The notes beneath the pieces were generated by a model. It searched no databases and was not told where the DNA came from. It saw only the letters and a program-made list of their open reading frames with translations. 64,000 nt of DNA, from contig CP107211.1 in NCBI GenBank assembly GCA_025757845.1, forward strand, positions 1,302,001 to 1,366,000. Reading direction: 5' to 3'. Made by a program: the position numbers and the translations under genes. This DNA is from Oscillospiraceae bacterium (GTDB lineage Bacteria > Bacillota > Clostridia > Oscillospirales > Ruminococcaceae). Numbering within the stretch: position 1 is the first letter of the stretch; each line of letters opens with the position of its first letter. Positions 1-9,320 of the stretch are shown here, piece by piece.

Positions 1-1003
1 TGTAGCCGCGCCAGGCGGTCAGGATCTTGTCGGCCAGCTCCACCAGACGCTCATCATCCTCGCAGGTCAGGCGGATGCAGCTCATGGGCCAGTGTACGAT
101 GCCGGCCTCCACGTCCTCAAAGCCGGGGAACACCCATGCCTTTTCGATGGGGGCCTTGGCCATGGCAAATTCATAGTGGCCGCCCTGGAAGTGGTCGTGG
201 CTCAGGATGCTGCCGCCCACGATGGGCAGGTCAGCGTTGCTGCCCACGAAATAGTGGGGGAACAGGCCCACAAAATCCAGCAGCTTGCGGAAGGTGGCCC
301 GCTCAATCTTCATGGGAGTGTGCTGGTTGTTGAACACGATGCAGTGTTCGTTGTAGTACACATAGGGGCTGTACTGCAGGTTCCAGGCGCTGTCGTTGAT
401 GGTCAGCGGGATGATGCGGTGGTTCTCGCGGGCGGGATGGTTCATGCGGCCCGCATAGCCCTCGTTCTCGGCGCACAGCTGGCACTTGGGGTAGGCGCTC
501 TGGGGGGCCAGCTTGGCGGCTGCAATGGCCTTGGGGTCCTTTTCCGGCTTGGAAAGGTTGATGGTGATGTCCAGATCACCGTAAGGCGTCTTGGCCACCC
601 ACTTCAGGTCCCGCTTGATGCGGTAGCGGCGGATATAATCCGTGTCCTGGCTGAACTTATAGAACCAGTCAGTGGCGGCCTGCGGGCCCTCGTTCTCGTA
701 GCGCTCCTCAAAGTTGGCGCGCACAATGCTGGGACGCGGCGTCAGCACGCCCATGAGTTTGGTGTCGAACAGGTCGCGTGCGGTGCTGTTGTCGGCACAC
801 ACGCCGCGGGCCACGGCATCGTCCACCAGCGTTTTCAGGATGCTTTCCAGGTCGGTGTAGCACACCTCACCCTCGGGGGCGGTAAAGTCGTCCAGCTGCA
901 TGGTCATGAGCAGCTGATTGCGGATGTAGATCTCGTCATCGGGCAGGATCAGACCGGTGTCCAGACCATAGTTGATGAGCTGCTGAATGGCAGTGGAGAT
1001 CAC
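1..1003 (-). CDS. galT: UDP-glucose--hexose-1-phosphate uridylyltransferase, partial (3' end outside window)
   Basis: Cytosolic Leloir-pathway enzyme that exchanges UMP between UDP-glucose and galactose 1-phosphate. The 334 codons present match the Firmicute-type (GalT2) family, usually about 500 residues, so the C-terminal third is missing at the window edge. The segment GGSILSHDHFQGG holds the active-site histidines. The start is GTG at 1003, which overlaps the galK stop by four bases (GTGA), with a GGAGG site inside the end of galK. This suggests translational coupling. Galactose 1-phosphate for this enzyme could come from GalK or from the GH112 phosphorylase at the right end of the window. 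Confidence 0.93.
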   Translation of the reverse strand, partial: MISTAIQQLINYGLDTGLILPDDEIYIRNQLLMTMQLDDFTAPEGEVCYTDLESILKTLVDDAVARGVCADNSTARDLFDTKLMGVLTPRPSIVRANFEERYENEGPQAATDWFYKFSQDTDYIRRYRIKRDLKWVAKTPYGDLDITINLSKPEKDPKAIAAAKLAPQSAYPKCQLCAENEGYAGRMNHPARENHRIIPLTINDSAWNLQYSPYVYYNEHCIVFNNQHTPMKIERATFRKLLDFVGLFPHYFVGSNADLPIVGGSILSHDHFQGGHYEFAMAKAPIEKAWVFPGFEDVEAGIVHWPMSCIRLTCEDDERLVELADKILTAWRGY

Positions 1004-2286
1004 AGCACAGCACCTCCTTCCGGACGGATGCTCAGCACATGGCAGCGGCCCTCACCGAGGATGGCTTCCATGTGTGCTTTGAAGTCGGCCAGCATGTCCA
1101 CCGGCACAAAGGCCTGTGCCGTACCGGCAAAGCCGCCGCCGTGCACACGCACGGCACCCTTGCCCTGCAAGTAATGCTTGGCGGCCGCAATGGTCACGCC
1201 CATTTCCTGATGCTCCTTGTACCCGGCGGGGATCACGTTCTGCAGGTACTCCCAGCTGCTGTCGCCGGAAGCGGTGACCAGCTGCAGGAAGGCGTCAAAG
1301 TCACCGCCGCGCAGGGCAGCCACCTGCTGGGCCACGCGGTCGTTGTCGGCATAGAAGTGGAAGGCGCGCAGCACGGCGCGGTCGCCGCACTGTCTGCGGC
1401 ACTCCGGGAGCTTTGCGAGGAAGGTGTCAAAGGGCACGTCCCGCAGCACTTCACCGCCGCACACGGCAGCCACGGCGCGGCACTCGGCGGGCACGGCGGC
1501 GTACTCGTCGGTCAGGTCAGCATGGTCGGCACAGGAATCCAGGATGCACAGGGCCAGGCCTGCCTTGGAAAAGTCCACCTGCACCGGTTCCACATCCGGG
1601 TGGGCGGGGTCGGCAAAATCAATGGTGATGATGTTGCCCACGCTGGAAGCCATCTGGTCCATCAGACCGCAGGGCTTGCCAAAGTAGACATTCTCGGCCC
1701 ACTGACCGATCTGTGCGATCTCGATGGGGGAGACCTTTTTGGTCATGAAGCGGTCGTTCAGGATCACGCCAATCAGCACCTCAAAGGCGGCCGAGGACGA
1801 AACGCCGCTGCCCTTGGGCACGTTGGAAGCAACGTATACGTCCAGACCGGAGAGGGCTGCACCCCGCTGGCGGAACGCTTCACACTCGCCGCGCAGCAGG
1901 GACATGGTGGTGTTTTCTTCCTCCTTGCGGGCAGCAAGGTCAGCCAGGTCGATGACGCACAGATCATAGCCCTCGCTCTGTACCCGCAGCTGGTTCAGGC
2001 TGTTGGGGGCGGCAGCAGCGATCATGTCAATGTTCACGCTGCCGGCCAGCACGCGGCCGTGCTGGTGGTCGGTATGATTGCCGCCGATCTCGGTGCGGCC
2101 GGGGGCACTGTATAAGCCAGCCTCAGCGTGGGTGCCAAAGGTGGCTTCCAGTCCGTTCAGCACTGCCTCATAGCGGGCAGCCTGTGCGGGGGTCTGTTCA
2201 GGAGCACAGCAGTAGAGCGATGCCAGACGCGCAGTATGCACGCCATCAGCCAGCTCCTGCTTCCAGATGGAAATGGGCTTCATCAT
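1000..2286 (-). CDS. galK: Galactokinase
   Basis: Phosphorylates galactose to galactose 1-phosphate with ATP, first step of the Leloir pathway. The 428-residue product shows a galactokinase signature near residue 60 in variant form (GRTEIGGNHTDHQHG; the classical motif has GEHTDY) and the GHMP-kinase ATP loop PKGSGVSSSA. A C-terminal glycine-rich GHMP segment (VHGGGFAGT) is also present. I chose the ATG at 2286 because AGGAGG lies just upstream; an in-frame start nine codons earlier has no such site. It forms an operon with the overlapping galT. A possible -10 (TATTAT) lies at 2364-2369 on the minus strand with a weak -35. Confidence 0.93.
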   Translation of the reverse strand: MMKPISIWKQELADGVHTARLASLYCCAPEQTPAQAARYEAVLNGLEATFGTHAEAGLYSAPGRTEIGGNHTDHQHGRVLAGSVNIDMIAAAAPNSLNQLRVQSEGYDLCVIDLADLAARKEEENTTMSLLRGECEAFRQRGAALSGLDVYVASNVPKGSGVSSSAAFEVLIGVILNDRFMTKKVSPIEIAQIGQWAENVYFGKPCGLMDQMASSVGNIITIDFADPAHPDVEPVQVDFSKAGLALCILDSCADHADLTDEYAAVPAECRAVAAVCGGEVLRDVPFDTFLAKLPECRRQCGDRAVLRAFHFYADNDRVAQQVAALRGGDFDAFLQLVTASGDSSWEYLQNVIPAGYKEHQEMGVTIAAAKHYLQGKGAVRVHGGGFAGTAQAFVPVDMLADFKAHMEAILGEGRCHVLSIRPEGGAVL

Positions 2287-2608
2287 GAGAAATCCTCCTC
2301 TTGCGATGGTCACGGGATAAGCGGTGCCATGCCCGCAGCGAAGCGGGGCACCTGTCTGCTTCTATAATAGTAAATCCAAACGCAAAAAACCATGTGTTAT
2401 TGTTGCATTTCGATAAAAAGTTGCAGAGACCGTCGGGCGGCATTCAGTATGGAAACGCATGGATGAAATAAAATTTCATTGTAAAATGAAAAACGATTGG
2501 CAAAACTGCCCACAAATGGCCCGAAAGACGGCAAAACGGGCAAAATTCGTGCAAATGGAGATTTGCGTCTGCCGGAACAGGCCATAAAAAATGCAGGAAG
2601 TGAAAACG
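2287..2608. other. Intergenic gap upstream of galK
   Basis: About 320 bases without a convincing gene. It should hold the galK promoter; a TATTAT -10-like hexamer lies at 2364-2369 on the minus strand without a clear -35. The stretch 2400-2600 is AT-rich with short A/T palindromes near 2470-2490. No operator was recognised. Confidence 0.4.
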
Positions 2609-2800
2609 TTACAGCAGAGTGACCACCAGTGCGCACAGCGGCAGCGCCACGATGCTGAGCAGGGTGGTCAGGACCACGCTGCCGGCGGCAAAGCTCTCGT
2701 CGTGGCCAAACTGCACCGCAAACACCGAGGTGATGGCGGCCGACGGACAGTACTCCAGCAGCAGAACGACCTGACCGGCCGTGATCTGTGCGAGTTCCAT
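2609..2800 (-). pseudogene. C-terminal remnant of an auxin-efflux-carrier (AEC) type permease
   Basis: The 63-residue frame matches only the last transmembrane part of AEC/malate permease-type transporters (CPSAAITSVFAVQFG, then a hydrophobic helix ending ALVVTLL). A full protein has about 310 residues and ten helices, so this is a 3' remnant. Oddly, it keeps an ATG at 2800 with a good AGAAGG site nine bases upstream, so a short membrane peptide could be made. I favour a decayed gene over a functional small protein. Confidence 0.6.
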
Positions 2801-2856
2801 TGCGGGTTCCTTCTTCTGCGTTGCATCTAACGATAAATACAACATGGGTATAGCAC

Positions 2857-2889
2857 AAAACCCCGCGTTCCGCAAGAGGGAACACGGGG
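2857..2889 (-). terminator. Rho-independent terminator of the nucleoid-associated protein gene
   Basis: An 11-base stem with one mismatch (CCCCGCGTTCC with GGAACACGGGG) followed on the minus strand by TTTTG. It lies 15 bases after the stop at 2904. Confidence 0.7.
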
Positions 2890-2903
2890 TCTGACCGATA
2901 AAA

Positions 2904-3893
2904 TTACAGGATCACATTTTTGATCAGCAGTGACACGCTGCCATCGGCGTCGTGCAGGAATTCCACCTCGGATTCTTCGTTCAGCAGCTCGGTGGGGATC
3001 TTCACTTCGATGCCGTTGGCGGTGTGGATGCTGCGGCTCTCCATGCGGCGGATGCGGGCGGGGGTCACAGTCACCGGCTGCTGGGCGTAGTCCAGCACAT
3101 CACTCTTCTCCACATAGTCATCGAAGGGCACGGCGGCCAGCGGATAGTCCTCTTCCAGCTGGCGGCGCACCTGCTCCACCGACACCTGATTGTCGTTGTC
3201 GGCGGCCTGATTGGCGATCATCATGGCTACCTGTGCTTCCACGTGGGGCTGGTCGGTGTAGTTTTCCTGCACGGCCTGCACGGCGGCCTCCTGAATGGCC
3301 TGCAGCTTTTTCTTTTCCGGCTGGGCAGTGGTGTACTGGAACACTACCGTGGAGAGATAGAACTCCTTGTGGCCGTCGATGTCGTACTTCTTTTCCAACA
3401 GGCGCATGGAATAGTCGGTCAGGTTGACCAGAGCGCCCTCCTCCACCTTGCCGCTCTGGGTGGGCAGGCAGGCCCGCTGCTGGATGATGGAGTTGACCGG
3501 GGCACCCTCCACCGTCTCGGTGTAGTGGGTGTAGCCGTTCTTGTAGTTCAGCTTCAGGATGCCCAGCCAGGGTTCGCCGTCGCGGGTGAAATCCACCACC
3601 GCAAGGTCTGCCCCGGGGATGGTGGTGTGGGCATGCATGTAGTCAAACAGCACCCCCGCAATGCGGCAGGACAGGTCCACAAAGTCGCCGTTGTGTTCCA
3701 GCTCGTTGCGGAAGGCGGAGTCCGGCAGTGGGCGGCACTGGCGGATCTCGTCGCTGGCCAGCAGCTTTTCGATGTGGTTTTGCAGGTAGGCGGTTTTTTC
3801 GGCGGTCATTTCCATGCCGCTGCCGCTGAGCACAGGGGCGTCCAGCGTGGTGTCCAGCACATGCAGGATCGCCTGATGAATGATGATCTCCAT
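2904..3893 (-). CDS. Nucleoid-associated protein, NdpA/YejK family
   Basis: The 329-residue product matches the NA37/YejK family of nucleoid-associated proteins. It starts MEIIIHQAILHVLDT and has conserved blocks such as LAVVDFTRDGEPWLGILKLN and a C-terminal segment ending LLIKNVIL. Family members bind the nucleoid; the exact role in Firmicutes is unclear. A longer reading upstream adds 66 residues of poor composition, so I set the start at the ATG at 3893, although its ribosome site is weak. An extended -10 (TGGTATACT on the minus strand, near 3939-3947) could drive it. It is monocistronic, divergent from the PH-domain gene. Confidence 0.8.
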   Translation of the reverse strand: MEIIIHQAILHVLDTTLDAPVLSGSGMEMTAEKTAYLQNHIEKLLASDEIRQCRPLPDSAFRNELEHNGDFVDLSCRIAGVLFDYMHAHTTIPGADLAVVDFTRDGEPWLGILKLNYKNGYTHYTETVEGAPVNSIIQQRACLPTQSGKVEEGALVNLTDYSMRLLEKKYDIDGHKEFYLSTVVFQYTTAQPEKKKLQAIQEAAVQAVQENYTDQPHVEAQVAMMIANQAADNDNQVSVEQVRRQLEEDYPLAAVPFDDYVEKSDVLDYAQQPVTVTPARIRRMESRSIHTANGIEVKIPTELLNEESEVEFLHDADGSVSLLIKNVIL

Positions 3894-3974
3894 AAGTCGG
3901 GCCTCATTTCCATTTGATGTCGTTCTTCCAGGTGTCAGTATACCACATCCGGTGTCAAAAGGCGAGAGGGCGTA

Positions 3975-4003
3975 TTGTAAAGCCGGGCGGCGCGTGCTAC
4001 AAT
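3975..4003 (+). promoter_or_regulatory. Sigma-A-type promoter for the PH-domain gene
   Basis: TTGTAA, a 17-base spacer, then TACAAT, ending 26 bases before the ATG at 4030. Confidence 0.65.
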
Positions 4004-4029
4004 GAAGCAAACAGAAAGGGGCGTTGACC

Positions 4030-4407
4030 ATGGAATTTCGGGACAAACCCATGCAGAACCTTGTCCGCATTCCGGAAAAGGACATCTGCAAAAATGCACA
4101 GAAGCTGCTGCTGGACGGCGAGACCGTTGTGGGAGCCTACAAGACGGTGCGGGATCAGGTGGTTTTTACCACTCACCGCATCATCCTGGTGGATATGCAG
4201 GGCGTGACCGGCACCCGGCAGGAGATCTTCGTACTGCCCTACCGCAAGGTGCTGCACTTCGGCATCCAGACCGCCGGCTTCGGTGACCCGCTGCAGGCCT
4301 CACAGCTGACCGTATGCTTTGCGGATGAGCACGAGGCAAAGTTCGGCTTCATTGGACAGGACGACCTGTTTGCCGTGGCCAATGCCATCAGCCGCCGCAT
4401 CCTGTAA
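4030..4407 (+). CDS. PH-domain-containing small protein
   Basis: A 125-residue cytosolic protein whose pattern fits the bacterial pleckstrin-homology-like family (bPH, PF08000 type): alternating strands with VVFTTHRIILVDMQG and a C-terminal helix FAVANAISRRIL. Function is unknown; such domains often mediate membrane or protein contact. The ATG at 4030 follows AAAGGGG at suitable spacing; a TTG two codons earlier is an alternative. It is a single gene with its own promoter and terminator. Confidence 0.75.
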   Translation: MEFRDKPMQNLVRIPEKDICKNAQKLLLDGETVVGAYKTVRDQVVFTTHRIILVDMQGVTGTRQEIFVLPYRKVLHFGIQTAGFGDPLQASQLTVCFADEHEAKFGFIGQDDLFAVANAISRRIL

Positions 4408-4424
4408 TTGGCCCGAAAACAGCA

Positions 4425-4460
4425 GGCTCCCCGCCCGGGAAACCGGACAGGGAGCCTTTT
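4425..4460 (+). terminator. Bidirectional terminator
   Basis: GGCTCCC pairs with GGGAGCC around a GC-rich loop and is followed by TTTT. It sits between the convergent PH-domain gene and MFS gene. Confidence 0.75.
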
Positions 4461-4490
4461 GCTGTATACGAAAAGGAGAATGGCAAAAAA

Positions 4491-5654
4491 TCAGCTGCGG
4501 CGGGTCTTGCGCACCAGCTGCTCGTGCATGCAAACCATGAGCACCAGCAGCGCCAGCAGGTAGAAGGGGAACAGGGCCGGGGTGGTGTTGTTGGCCAGCA
4601 GGCCGAACAGCGGCGGCATGGTCAGGTTGCCCACATAGGCGCTGGCCATTTGGATGCCGATGACGGCCTGTGACTTGTCTGCCCCGAAGTGGTCCGGCGT
4701 GGAGTGGATGATGCTGGGGTAGATGGGCGCGCAGCCCAGCCCCACCAGCACAAGACCGGCCAGTGCAAGGGCCTGCGGGCCGGGGATCAGCAGGGCAGCT
4801 ACGCCCACGGCCAGAATGATCTGACCCATGCGGATCATCTGGGTGTCGTTGAATTTCATGGTGATGAAGCCACAGGCTGCTCGTCCAGCGGTGATGCCAA
4901 AATAGAACAGGCTGGCAAAGCTGGCGGCAGTCTCGGCAGCCACTCCGCGGCTCAGGGTCAGATAGCTGCTGGACCACAGCCCGGCGGTGGTTTCCAGAGC
5001 ACAGTAGCAGAAGAAACAGAGCATCACTTCCCGGGCGCCCGGCAGGGCAAACACCTGCCGCAAGCTCAGTGCCTGCGGGGCGGTTTCTTCGGTGCCGCTC
5101 TCCGTGCGACGCTCCTTCCACAGGGGCAGGCTAACCACCAGCACCACGGTGAGCAGGACCTGGAACAGGGCAATGGCCCGGTAGCCGACCGTCCAGTGCA
5201 TTCCATGGGTCAGCGCCGCGCCCATGACCATGGGGCTCACCATGGTGCCGATGCCCCACATGCAGTGCAGCCAGCTCATATGGCGGCTTCTGTAGTGCAG
5301 GGCAACGTAGTTGTTCAGGGCTGCGTCCACGCTGCCGGCACCCAGCCCGTAGGGGATGGCCCACAGGCAGAGCATCCAGAACTGTGTGGAGAGGGAAAAC
5401 CCGAACAGCGCTGCGGCGGTCATGCCCACGCTGATGGCCGTGACCCTGCCGGTGCCGAGGGTCCGGGTCAGCCGGTCGCTCTGCAGGCTGGAAAGGATCG
5501 TGCCCAGCGAGATGATCATGGAAAGGATGCCCGCGCAGGACACCGGGACCCCCAGCTCCGGGTACATGGTGGGCCAGGCCGACCCCAGCAGGGAATCCGG
5601 CAGGCCCAGACTGATAAAAGCAATGTAAATGATGGGCAAAAGAAGCGAGACCAT
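4491..5654 (-). CDS. Major facilitator superfamily transporter
   Basis: A 387-residue integral membrane protein with about twelve hydrophobic segments. It starts MVSLLLPIIYIAFISLGLPD and has the A-type loop SDRLTRTLGTGRV between helices 2 and 3. Charged residues cluster in the central loop (LWKERRTESGTEE), as in MFS carriers. The substrate cannot be read from sequence. The ATG at 5654 is preceded by GGGAGGA; an upstream TTG at 5675 overlaps that site and is less likely. The divergent AraC-type gene may regulate it. Confidence 0.85.
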   Translation of the reverse strand: MVSLLLPIIYIAFISLGLPDSLLGSAWPTMYPELGVPVSCAGILSMIISLGTILSSLQSDRLTRTLGTGRVTAISVGMTAAALFGFSLSTQFWMLCLWAIPYGLGAGSVDAALNNYVALHYRSRHMSWLHCMWGIGTMVSPMVMGAALTHGMHWTVGYRAIALFQVLLTVVLVVSLPLWKERRTESGTEETAPQALSLRQVFALPGAREVMLCFFCYCALETTAGLWSSSYLTLSRGVAAETAASFASLFYFGITAGRAACGFITMKFNDTQMIRMGQIILAVGVAALLIPGPQALALAGLVLVGLGCAPIYPSIIHSTPDHFGADKSQAVIGIQMASAYVGNLTMPPLFGLLANNTTPALFPFYLLALLVLMVCMHEQLVRKTRRS

Positions 5655-5824
5655 AGGCTTGAGTTCCTCCCACAAGCATGCTATACTTGCAATGCCTCTT
5701 GTGCGTTGCTGTTATCATAATATCACACAATGTCACAGGGTGTTAGAAGAAAAACGGTCGTTTTTTATGACAAAACCGGCGCAGAGGGCCCGGCAATGTT
5801 GAAAACCCGGAAAGGAACCCGTAG

Positions 5825-6727
5825 ATGGCTCTGGCATTGAATTGCGGCATCCCATCCACACCGCAGGGGCGGGAGCTGGTGCAGCACGGCAGCGCACTGT
5901 TCCCGATTGCGTGCTACGAAGAACGGCTTACCTGCTATTCGGTGCCGTGGCACTGGCATGAGGATTTTGAGTATATCCTCGCCTACGAGGGCACCGTGAC
6001 CGTGGGCGTGGACAAAAAGCGCATCTGTCTGGCGGAAGGCGAGGGCGTGTTCATCAACTCCGGCGTGCTCCATGCGGTGGAATTTGCGGCAGAAGGTCCC
6101 TCAGCGCTGCGCAGCGGGGTGTTCCACCCGCGGCTCGTGGGCGGGATGGACACCATCTACTGGCAAAAGCTCATCCGGCCGCTGCTGCAGCCCGGTGTAC
6201 CGTCCTATTTTCTGCTGAGCAAGGGGGAGCCCTGGCAGGCGGAAGTTCTGGCCCGGCTGTGGGAGGCCTGGCACGCTGTGGACGAAGAACCGGACGACTA
6301 CGAGAACCGGGTTCGGTATCTGCTTTCGGCGGCGCTGCACACCCTCGCGGCCCACTGCCCGGTGGGCGAGTGCCGCAGCTCCCGGCAGGAGCAGGTGGCG
6401 GCCCAGCGCATGAAACAGATGCTGCGTTTTGTGGAGGAACACTATGCCGAGGAACTGACCGTGGAACGCATTGCGGACAGTGTGGCCCTGAGCGAAAGCG
6501 CCTGCCTGCGCAGTTTCCGGCAACTGCTGGGTACCACGCCCATCCAGTATGTGAAACAGTACCGCATTGAAAAAGCCGCCGGGCTGCTGCTGACCACCCG
6601 CCTGCGCACCGGCGAGATCGGGGCCGAGTGCGGCTTTACCGACCTGAGCTATTTTACAAAGACCTTCCGCGAAATCAAGCACTGCACGCCCCGGGAGTAC
6701 CGGCAGCGGTTTGCGGTGCAGGGCTGA
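5825..6727 (+). CDS. AraC-family transcriptional regulator
   Basis: A 300-residue protein. The first half is a cupin-like sensor (VPWHWHEDFEYILAYEG, then INSGVLH). The last 100 residues carry two helix-turn-helix motifs (VERIADSVALSESACLRSFR and TGEIGAECGFTDLSYFTKTF). Likely a cytosolic sugar- or metabolite-responsive regulator. It starts at 5825 after GGAAAGGA. It is divergent from the MFS transporter and upstream of the MATE gene, so either could be its target; no operator was identified. Confidence 0.9.
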   Translation: MALALNCGIPSTPQGRELVQHGSALFPIACYEERLTCYSVPWHWHEDFEYILAYEGTVTVGVDKKRICLAEGEGVFINSGVLHAVEFAAEGPSALRSGVFHPRLVGGMDTIYWQKLIRPLLQPGVPSYFLLSKGEPWQAEVLARLWEAWHAVDEEPDDYENRVRYLLSAALHTLAAHCPVGECRSSRQEQVAAQRMKQMLRFVEEHYAEELTVERIADSVALSESACLRSFRQLLGTTPIQYVKQYRIEKAAGLLLTTRLRTGEIGAECGFTDLSYFTKTFREIKHCTPREYRQRFAVQG

Positions 6728-6911
6728 CCGACGGGTGTGCCGGGAGCTTTTTCCTCGAATGCAACGGGTCATTCCATTGCCCGTCCTACTGCCTGCGGCA
6801 GCAGGGATCCACCCGCCGGATCATTCTCGGAAAAACTTCCGGCCCGGCTGTCAACCCTATTTGACGCATCAGACGCAGTATACGATCAACAAAAAGGAGG
6901 ATCGCAGAACC

Positions 6912-8252
6912 ATGCAGCGCAGTCTTACCAAAGGCCCCATTACAAAGGGCATCCTGCTGTTTGCTTTGCCGCTGATGTTCGGCAACCTGCTGCAGCAGAT
7001 GTACAACATCGCCGATACCTGGGTGGTGGGGCGCTTCCTCGGCGCGGATGCGCTGGCGGCGGTGGGCTCGTCCTACACCCTCATGACCTTTCTCACCTCC
7101 ATCCTGCTGGGGCTGTGCATGGGCAGCGGCGCGGCCGTCTCCATGCAGTACGGAAGCGGGGAAGAGGCCCGCATGCGGCAGAGCGTGTTCCAGTCCTTCG
7201 TGCTCATCGCGGGCATGGCGGTGGCGCTCAATGTGCTGGTGTACCTGGGGCTGGATGGCATCCTGTGGGTACTGCGTGTGCCGGAGGAGATCATCCCTTT
7301 GATGAAGGAATATCTCCGCATCATTTTTCTGGGCATCACGGCCACCTTTTTGTATAACTACTTTGCAAACCTCCTGCGGGCCATCGGCAACTCCGTGGTC
7401 CCGCTGCTGTTCTTGGCTGTGTCGGCAGTGCTCAATGTGATCCTGGACCTGGTGTGCGTGCTGGTGTGGCACTGGGGCGTGCGGGGGGCCGCGGCCGCCA
7501 CCACCTTCTCGCAGTTCGTGTCCGGCATCGGCATCGGACTGTACACCCTGAAAAAGTTCCCGCAGCTCTGCCCGAAAAAAGAGGACTGCCGGTGGGACAA
7601 ACAGAACCTTGCCGCCATCCTGAACCTTTCGGTGATGACCAGCGTGCAGCAGTCCATCATGAATTTCGGCATCCTCATGGTACAGGGGCTGGTCAACAGC
7701 TTCGGCACCGTGATCATGGCGGCTTTTGCAGCGGCAGTCAAGATCGACTCCTTTGCCTACATGCCGGTGCAGGACTTCGGCAATGCCTTTTCCACCTATG
7801 TGGCCCAGAACTACGGCGCGGGCCAGACCGACCGCATCCGCAAGGGCATCCGCAGTGCAGGGCTGTGCAGTGCGGCGTTCTGCATCGTCATCAGTGTACT
7901 GGTGTGCGCCTTTGCAGCGCCGCTCATGGGCATTTTCATTGACCCGGCGGAAACCGCCATCCTTGCTGCCGGTGTGCACTATCTGCACATTGAGGGCGCG
8001 TGCTATCTCGGCATCGGCATTCTGTTCCTGCTCTACGGCTACTACCGGGCCGTCAATCAGCCCCAGATGTCGGTGGTGCTCACGATCGCATCTCTCGGCA
8101 CCCGTGTGGCGCTGGCCTACCTGCTGTCGGCGACCCCGCTGGGCGTCACCGGCATCTGGCTCAGTGTGCCCATCGGCTGGGCACTGGCCGATGCCATCGG
8201 CATTGGGTACTACCTCAAAAAGCACCGGGCAAAGTACGCGGTGCAGGCCTGA
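6912..8252 (+). CDS. MATE-family efflux transporter
   Basis: A 446-residue membrane protein with about twelve helices in two similar halves. It has the MATE start LTKGPITKGILLFALPLMFGN and the segment MYNIADTWVVGRFLG. This family exports drugs or metabolites using Na+ or H+ gradients. The start is the ATG at 6912, with AAGGAGG eleven bases before it; an earlier in-frame start lies inside the AraC gene and is unlikely. It is followed by a strong terminator. Confidence 0.9.
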   Translation: MQRSLTKGPITKGILLFALPLMFGNLLQQMYNIADTWVVGRFLGADALAAVGSSYTLMTFLTSILLGLCMGSGAAVSMQYGSGEEARMRQSVFQSFVLIAGMAVALNVLVYLGLDGILWVLRVPEEIIPLMKEYLRIIFLGITATFLYNYFANLLRAIGNSVVPLLFLAVSAVLNVILDLVCVLVWHWGVRGAAAATTFSQFVSGIGIGLYTLKKFPQLCPKKEDCRWDKQNLAAILNLSVMTSVQQSIMNFGILMVQGLVNSFGTVIMAAFAAAVKIDSFAYMPVQDFGNAFSTYVAQNYGAGQTDRIRKGIRSAGLCSAAFCIVISVLVCAFAAPLMGIFIDPAETAILAAGVHYLHIEGACYLGIGILFLLYGYYRAVNQPQMSVVLTIASLGTRVALAYLLSATPLGVTGIWLSVPIGWALADAIGIGYYLKKHRAKYAVQA

Positions 8253-8260
8253 GACAAACC

Positions 8261-8301
8261 AAAAGCGGATGCATCCCTTGACGGGAAGCATCCGCTTTTT
8301 T
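8261..8301. terminator. Bidirectional terminator
   Basis: GCGGATGC pairs with GCATCCGC, flanked by AAAA and TTTTTTT. It serves the MATE gene (+) and the convergent acetyltransferase-like gene (-). Confidence 0.85.
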
Positions 8302-8309
8302 ATAGAGCA

Positions 8310-8936
8310 TCAAATTTTCAGTGCATCAATGGCCTGCTGTAGGTGCTGGTAAAACTGCCCCAGATGCCAGCCGTCCACAAAACGGTGGTTCACTTCCAGG
8401 CACATGCCCAGCGTCTCACGGCCATCTGCCGGGACATATTTGCCCCAGGTGATGCGGGGAATGTTGTCGTCCTTATCAAAGTCCCGCTCGTTGGTGCAGC
8501 CGGTCAGGTCGAACCACGGTGTACAGGAAAAATAGATCAGATCGTCCAACTCTCCGCTCTGGTCCAGAAAGGTCTGCTGGGCTTCGCTTTTGGCACGGGT
8601 GGTGCGGCAGAAGCTGTCCAGATCGCCCTCCTTCGGCAGCGTGACGATGTGGAACTGCTGGCTGCCGGGCTTCAGGTCGGTGAAGCTGGGCACGCGCTCG
8701 TCCAGCAGCCAGACCTCCCCGCTGCGGATGGTATAGCGGAAGTTCTCCACGGCGTTGACCGCATCGGTCACCAGATACCCCAGCGCATAGTAAAAGGAAA
8801 CGCCATGGGCCCTTGCGTAAGCATGGAGATTGGTCACATCCACTCGGAAGGTGACGCTGTAAAACGGCTGGGACACCGCCGAGAAAAACCGGAACAGCTC
8901 CGCCCGCGGCCAGACGGCAAGGTCGATTTTCTGCAT
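8310..8936 (-). CDS. Chloramphenicol acetyltransferase-like protein
   Basis: The 208 residues match the CAT fold (trimeric acetyl-CoA-dependent acyltransferases). The family motif HxxxDG is present as HRFVDGWH, with probable catalytic His184 and structural Asp188. The usual preceding histidine is replaced by asparagine (VNHRFVDG). Whether it acetylates chloramphenicol is not knowable here; many chromosomal relatives have unknown substrates. It is the last gene of a three-gene operon, six bases after the PAS gene. Confidence 0.8.
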   Translation of the reverse strand: MQKIDLAVWPRAELFRFFSAVSQPFYSVTFRVDVTNLHAYARAHGVSFYYALGYLVTDAVNAVENFRYTIRSGEVWLLDERVPSFTDLKPGSQQFHIVTLPKEGDLDSFCRTTRAKSEAQQTFLDQSGELDDLIYFSCTPWFDLTGCTNERDFDKDDNIPRITWGKYVPADGRETLGMCLEVNHRFVDGWHLGQFYQHLQQAIDALKI

Positions 8937-8942
8937 GAGAGG

Positions 8943-9317
8943 TCACTCCATATCGTACAGCTTCATGGTTTCCGGGCTGCGGTATTCGTGCTTTTCATAA
9001 TAGCCGATCAGGGTGCCGTCGGCGTCCCGCAGGGCGACCATGTAGACGTCCTTGTTTTGTTTGACGTTGTGGTAGGTGTAAACAAGGTTGTGATTTTTGT
9101 CGGCGGCAAACCAGTCGATGACCCGCTGGATGGTCTGGCGGGACTGCGGATTGTGGCAGGTCAGTACGCTTTTGCCCAGCAGGGCAGCACCGCCATGCTT
9201 TGCATAGCTGGCAATGGCGGCGGGGTTCATATAGATGATGGTGTGTTCCAGGTCGCAGATCACGACCGCTGCACGGTCCTGATCCACGAGACTTTTGAAA
9301 TAGGCATTCAACTCCAT
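8943..9317 (-). CDS. Single PAS-domain protein
   Basis: A 124-residue protein consisting of one PAS fold (AVVICDLEHTIIYMNPAA at the start, the GKSVLTCHNP segment in the middle, strands YMVALRDADGTLIGYYEK at the end). There is no attached kinase or DNA-binding domain, so it probably senses a ligand or redox state and acts through a partner. It starts three bases after the stop of the pseudouridine synthase gene, with AAAGGAGAA as ribosome site inside that gene's end. Confidence 0.8.
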   Translation of the reverse strand: MELNAYFKSLVDQDRAAVVICDLEHTIIYMNPAAIASYAKHGGAALLGKSVLTCHNPQSRQTIQRVIDWFAADKNHNLVYTYHNVKQNKDVYMVALRDADGTLIGYYEKHEYRSPETMKLYDME

Positions 9318-9320
9318 GAT

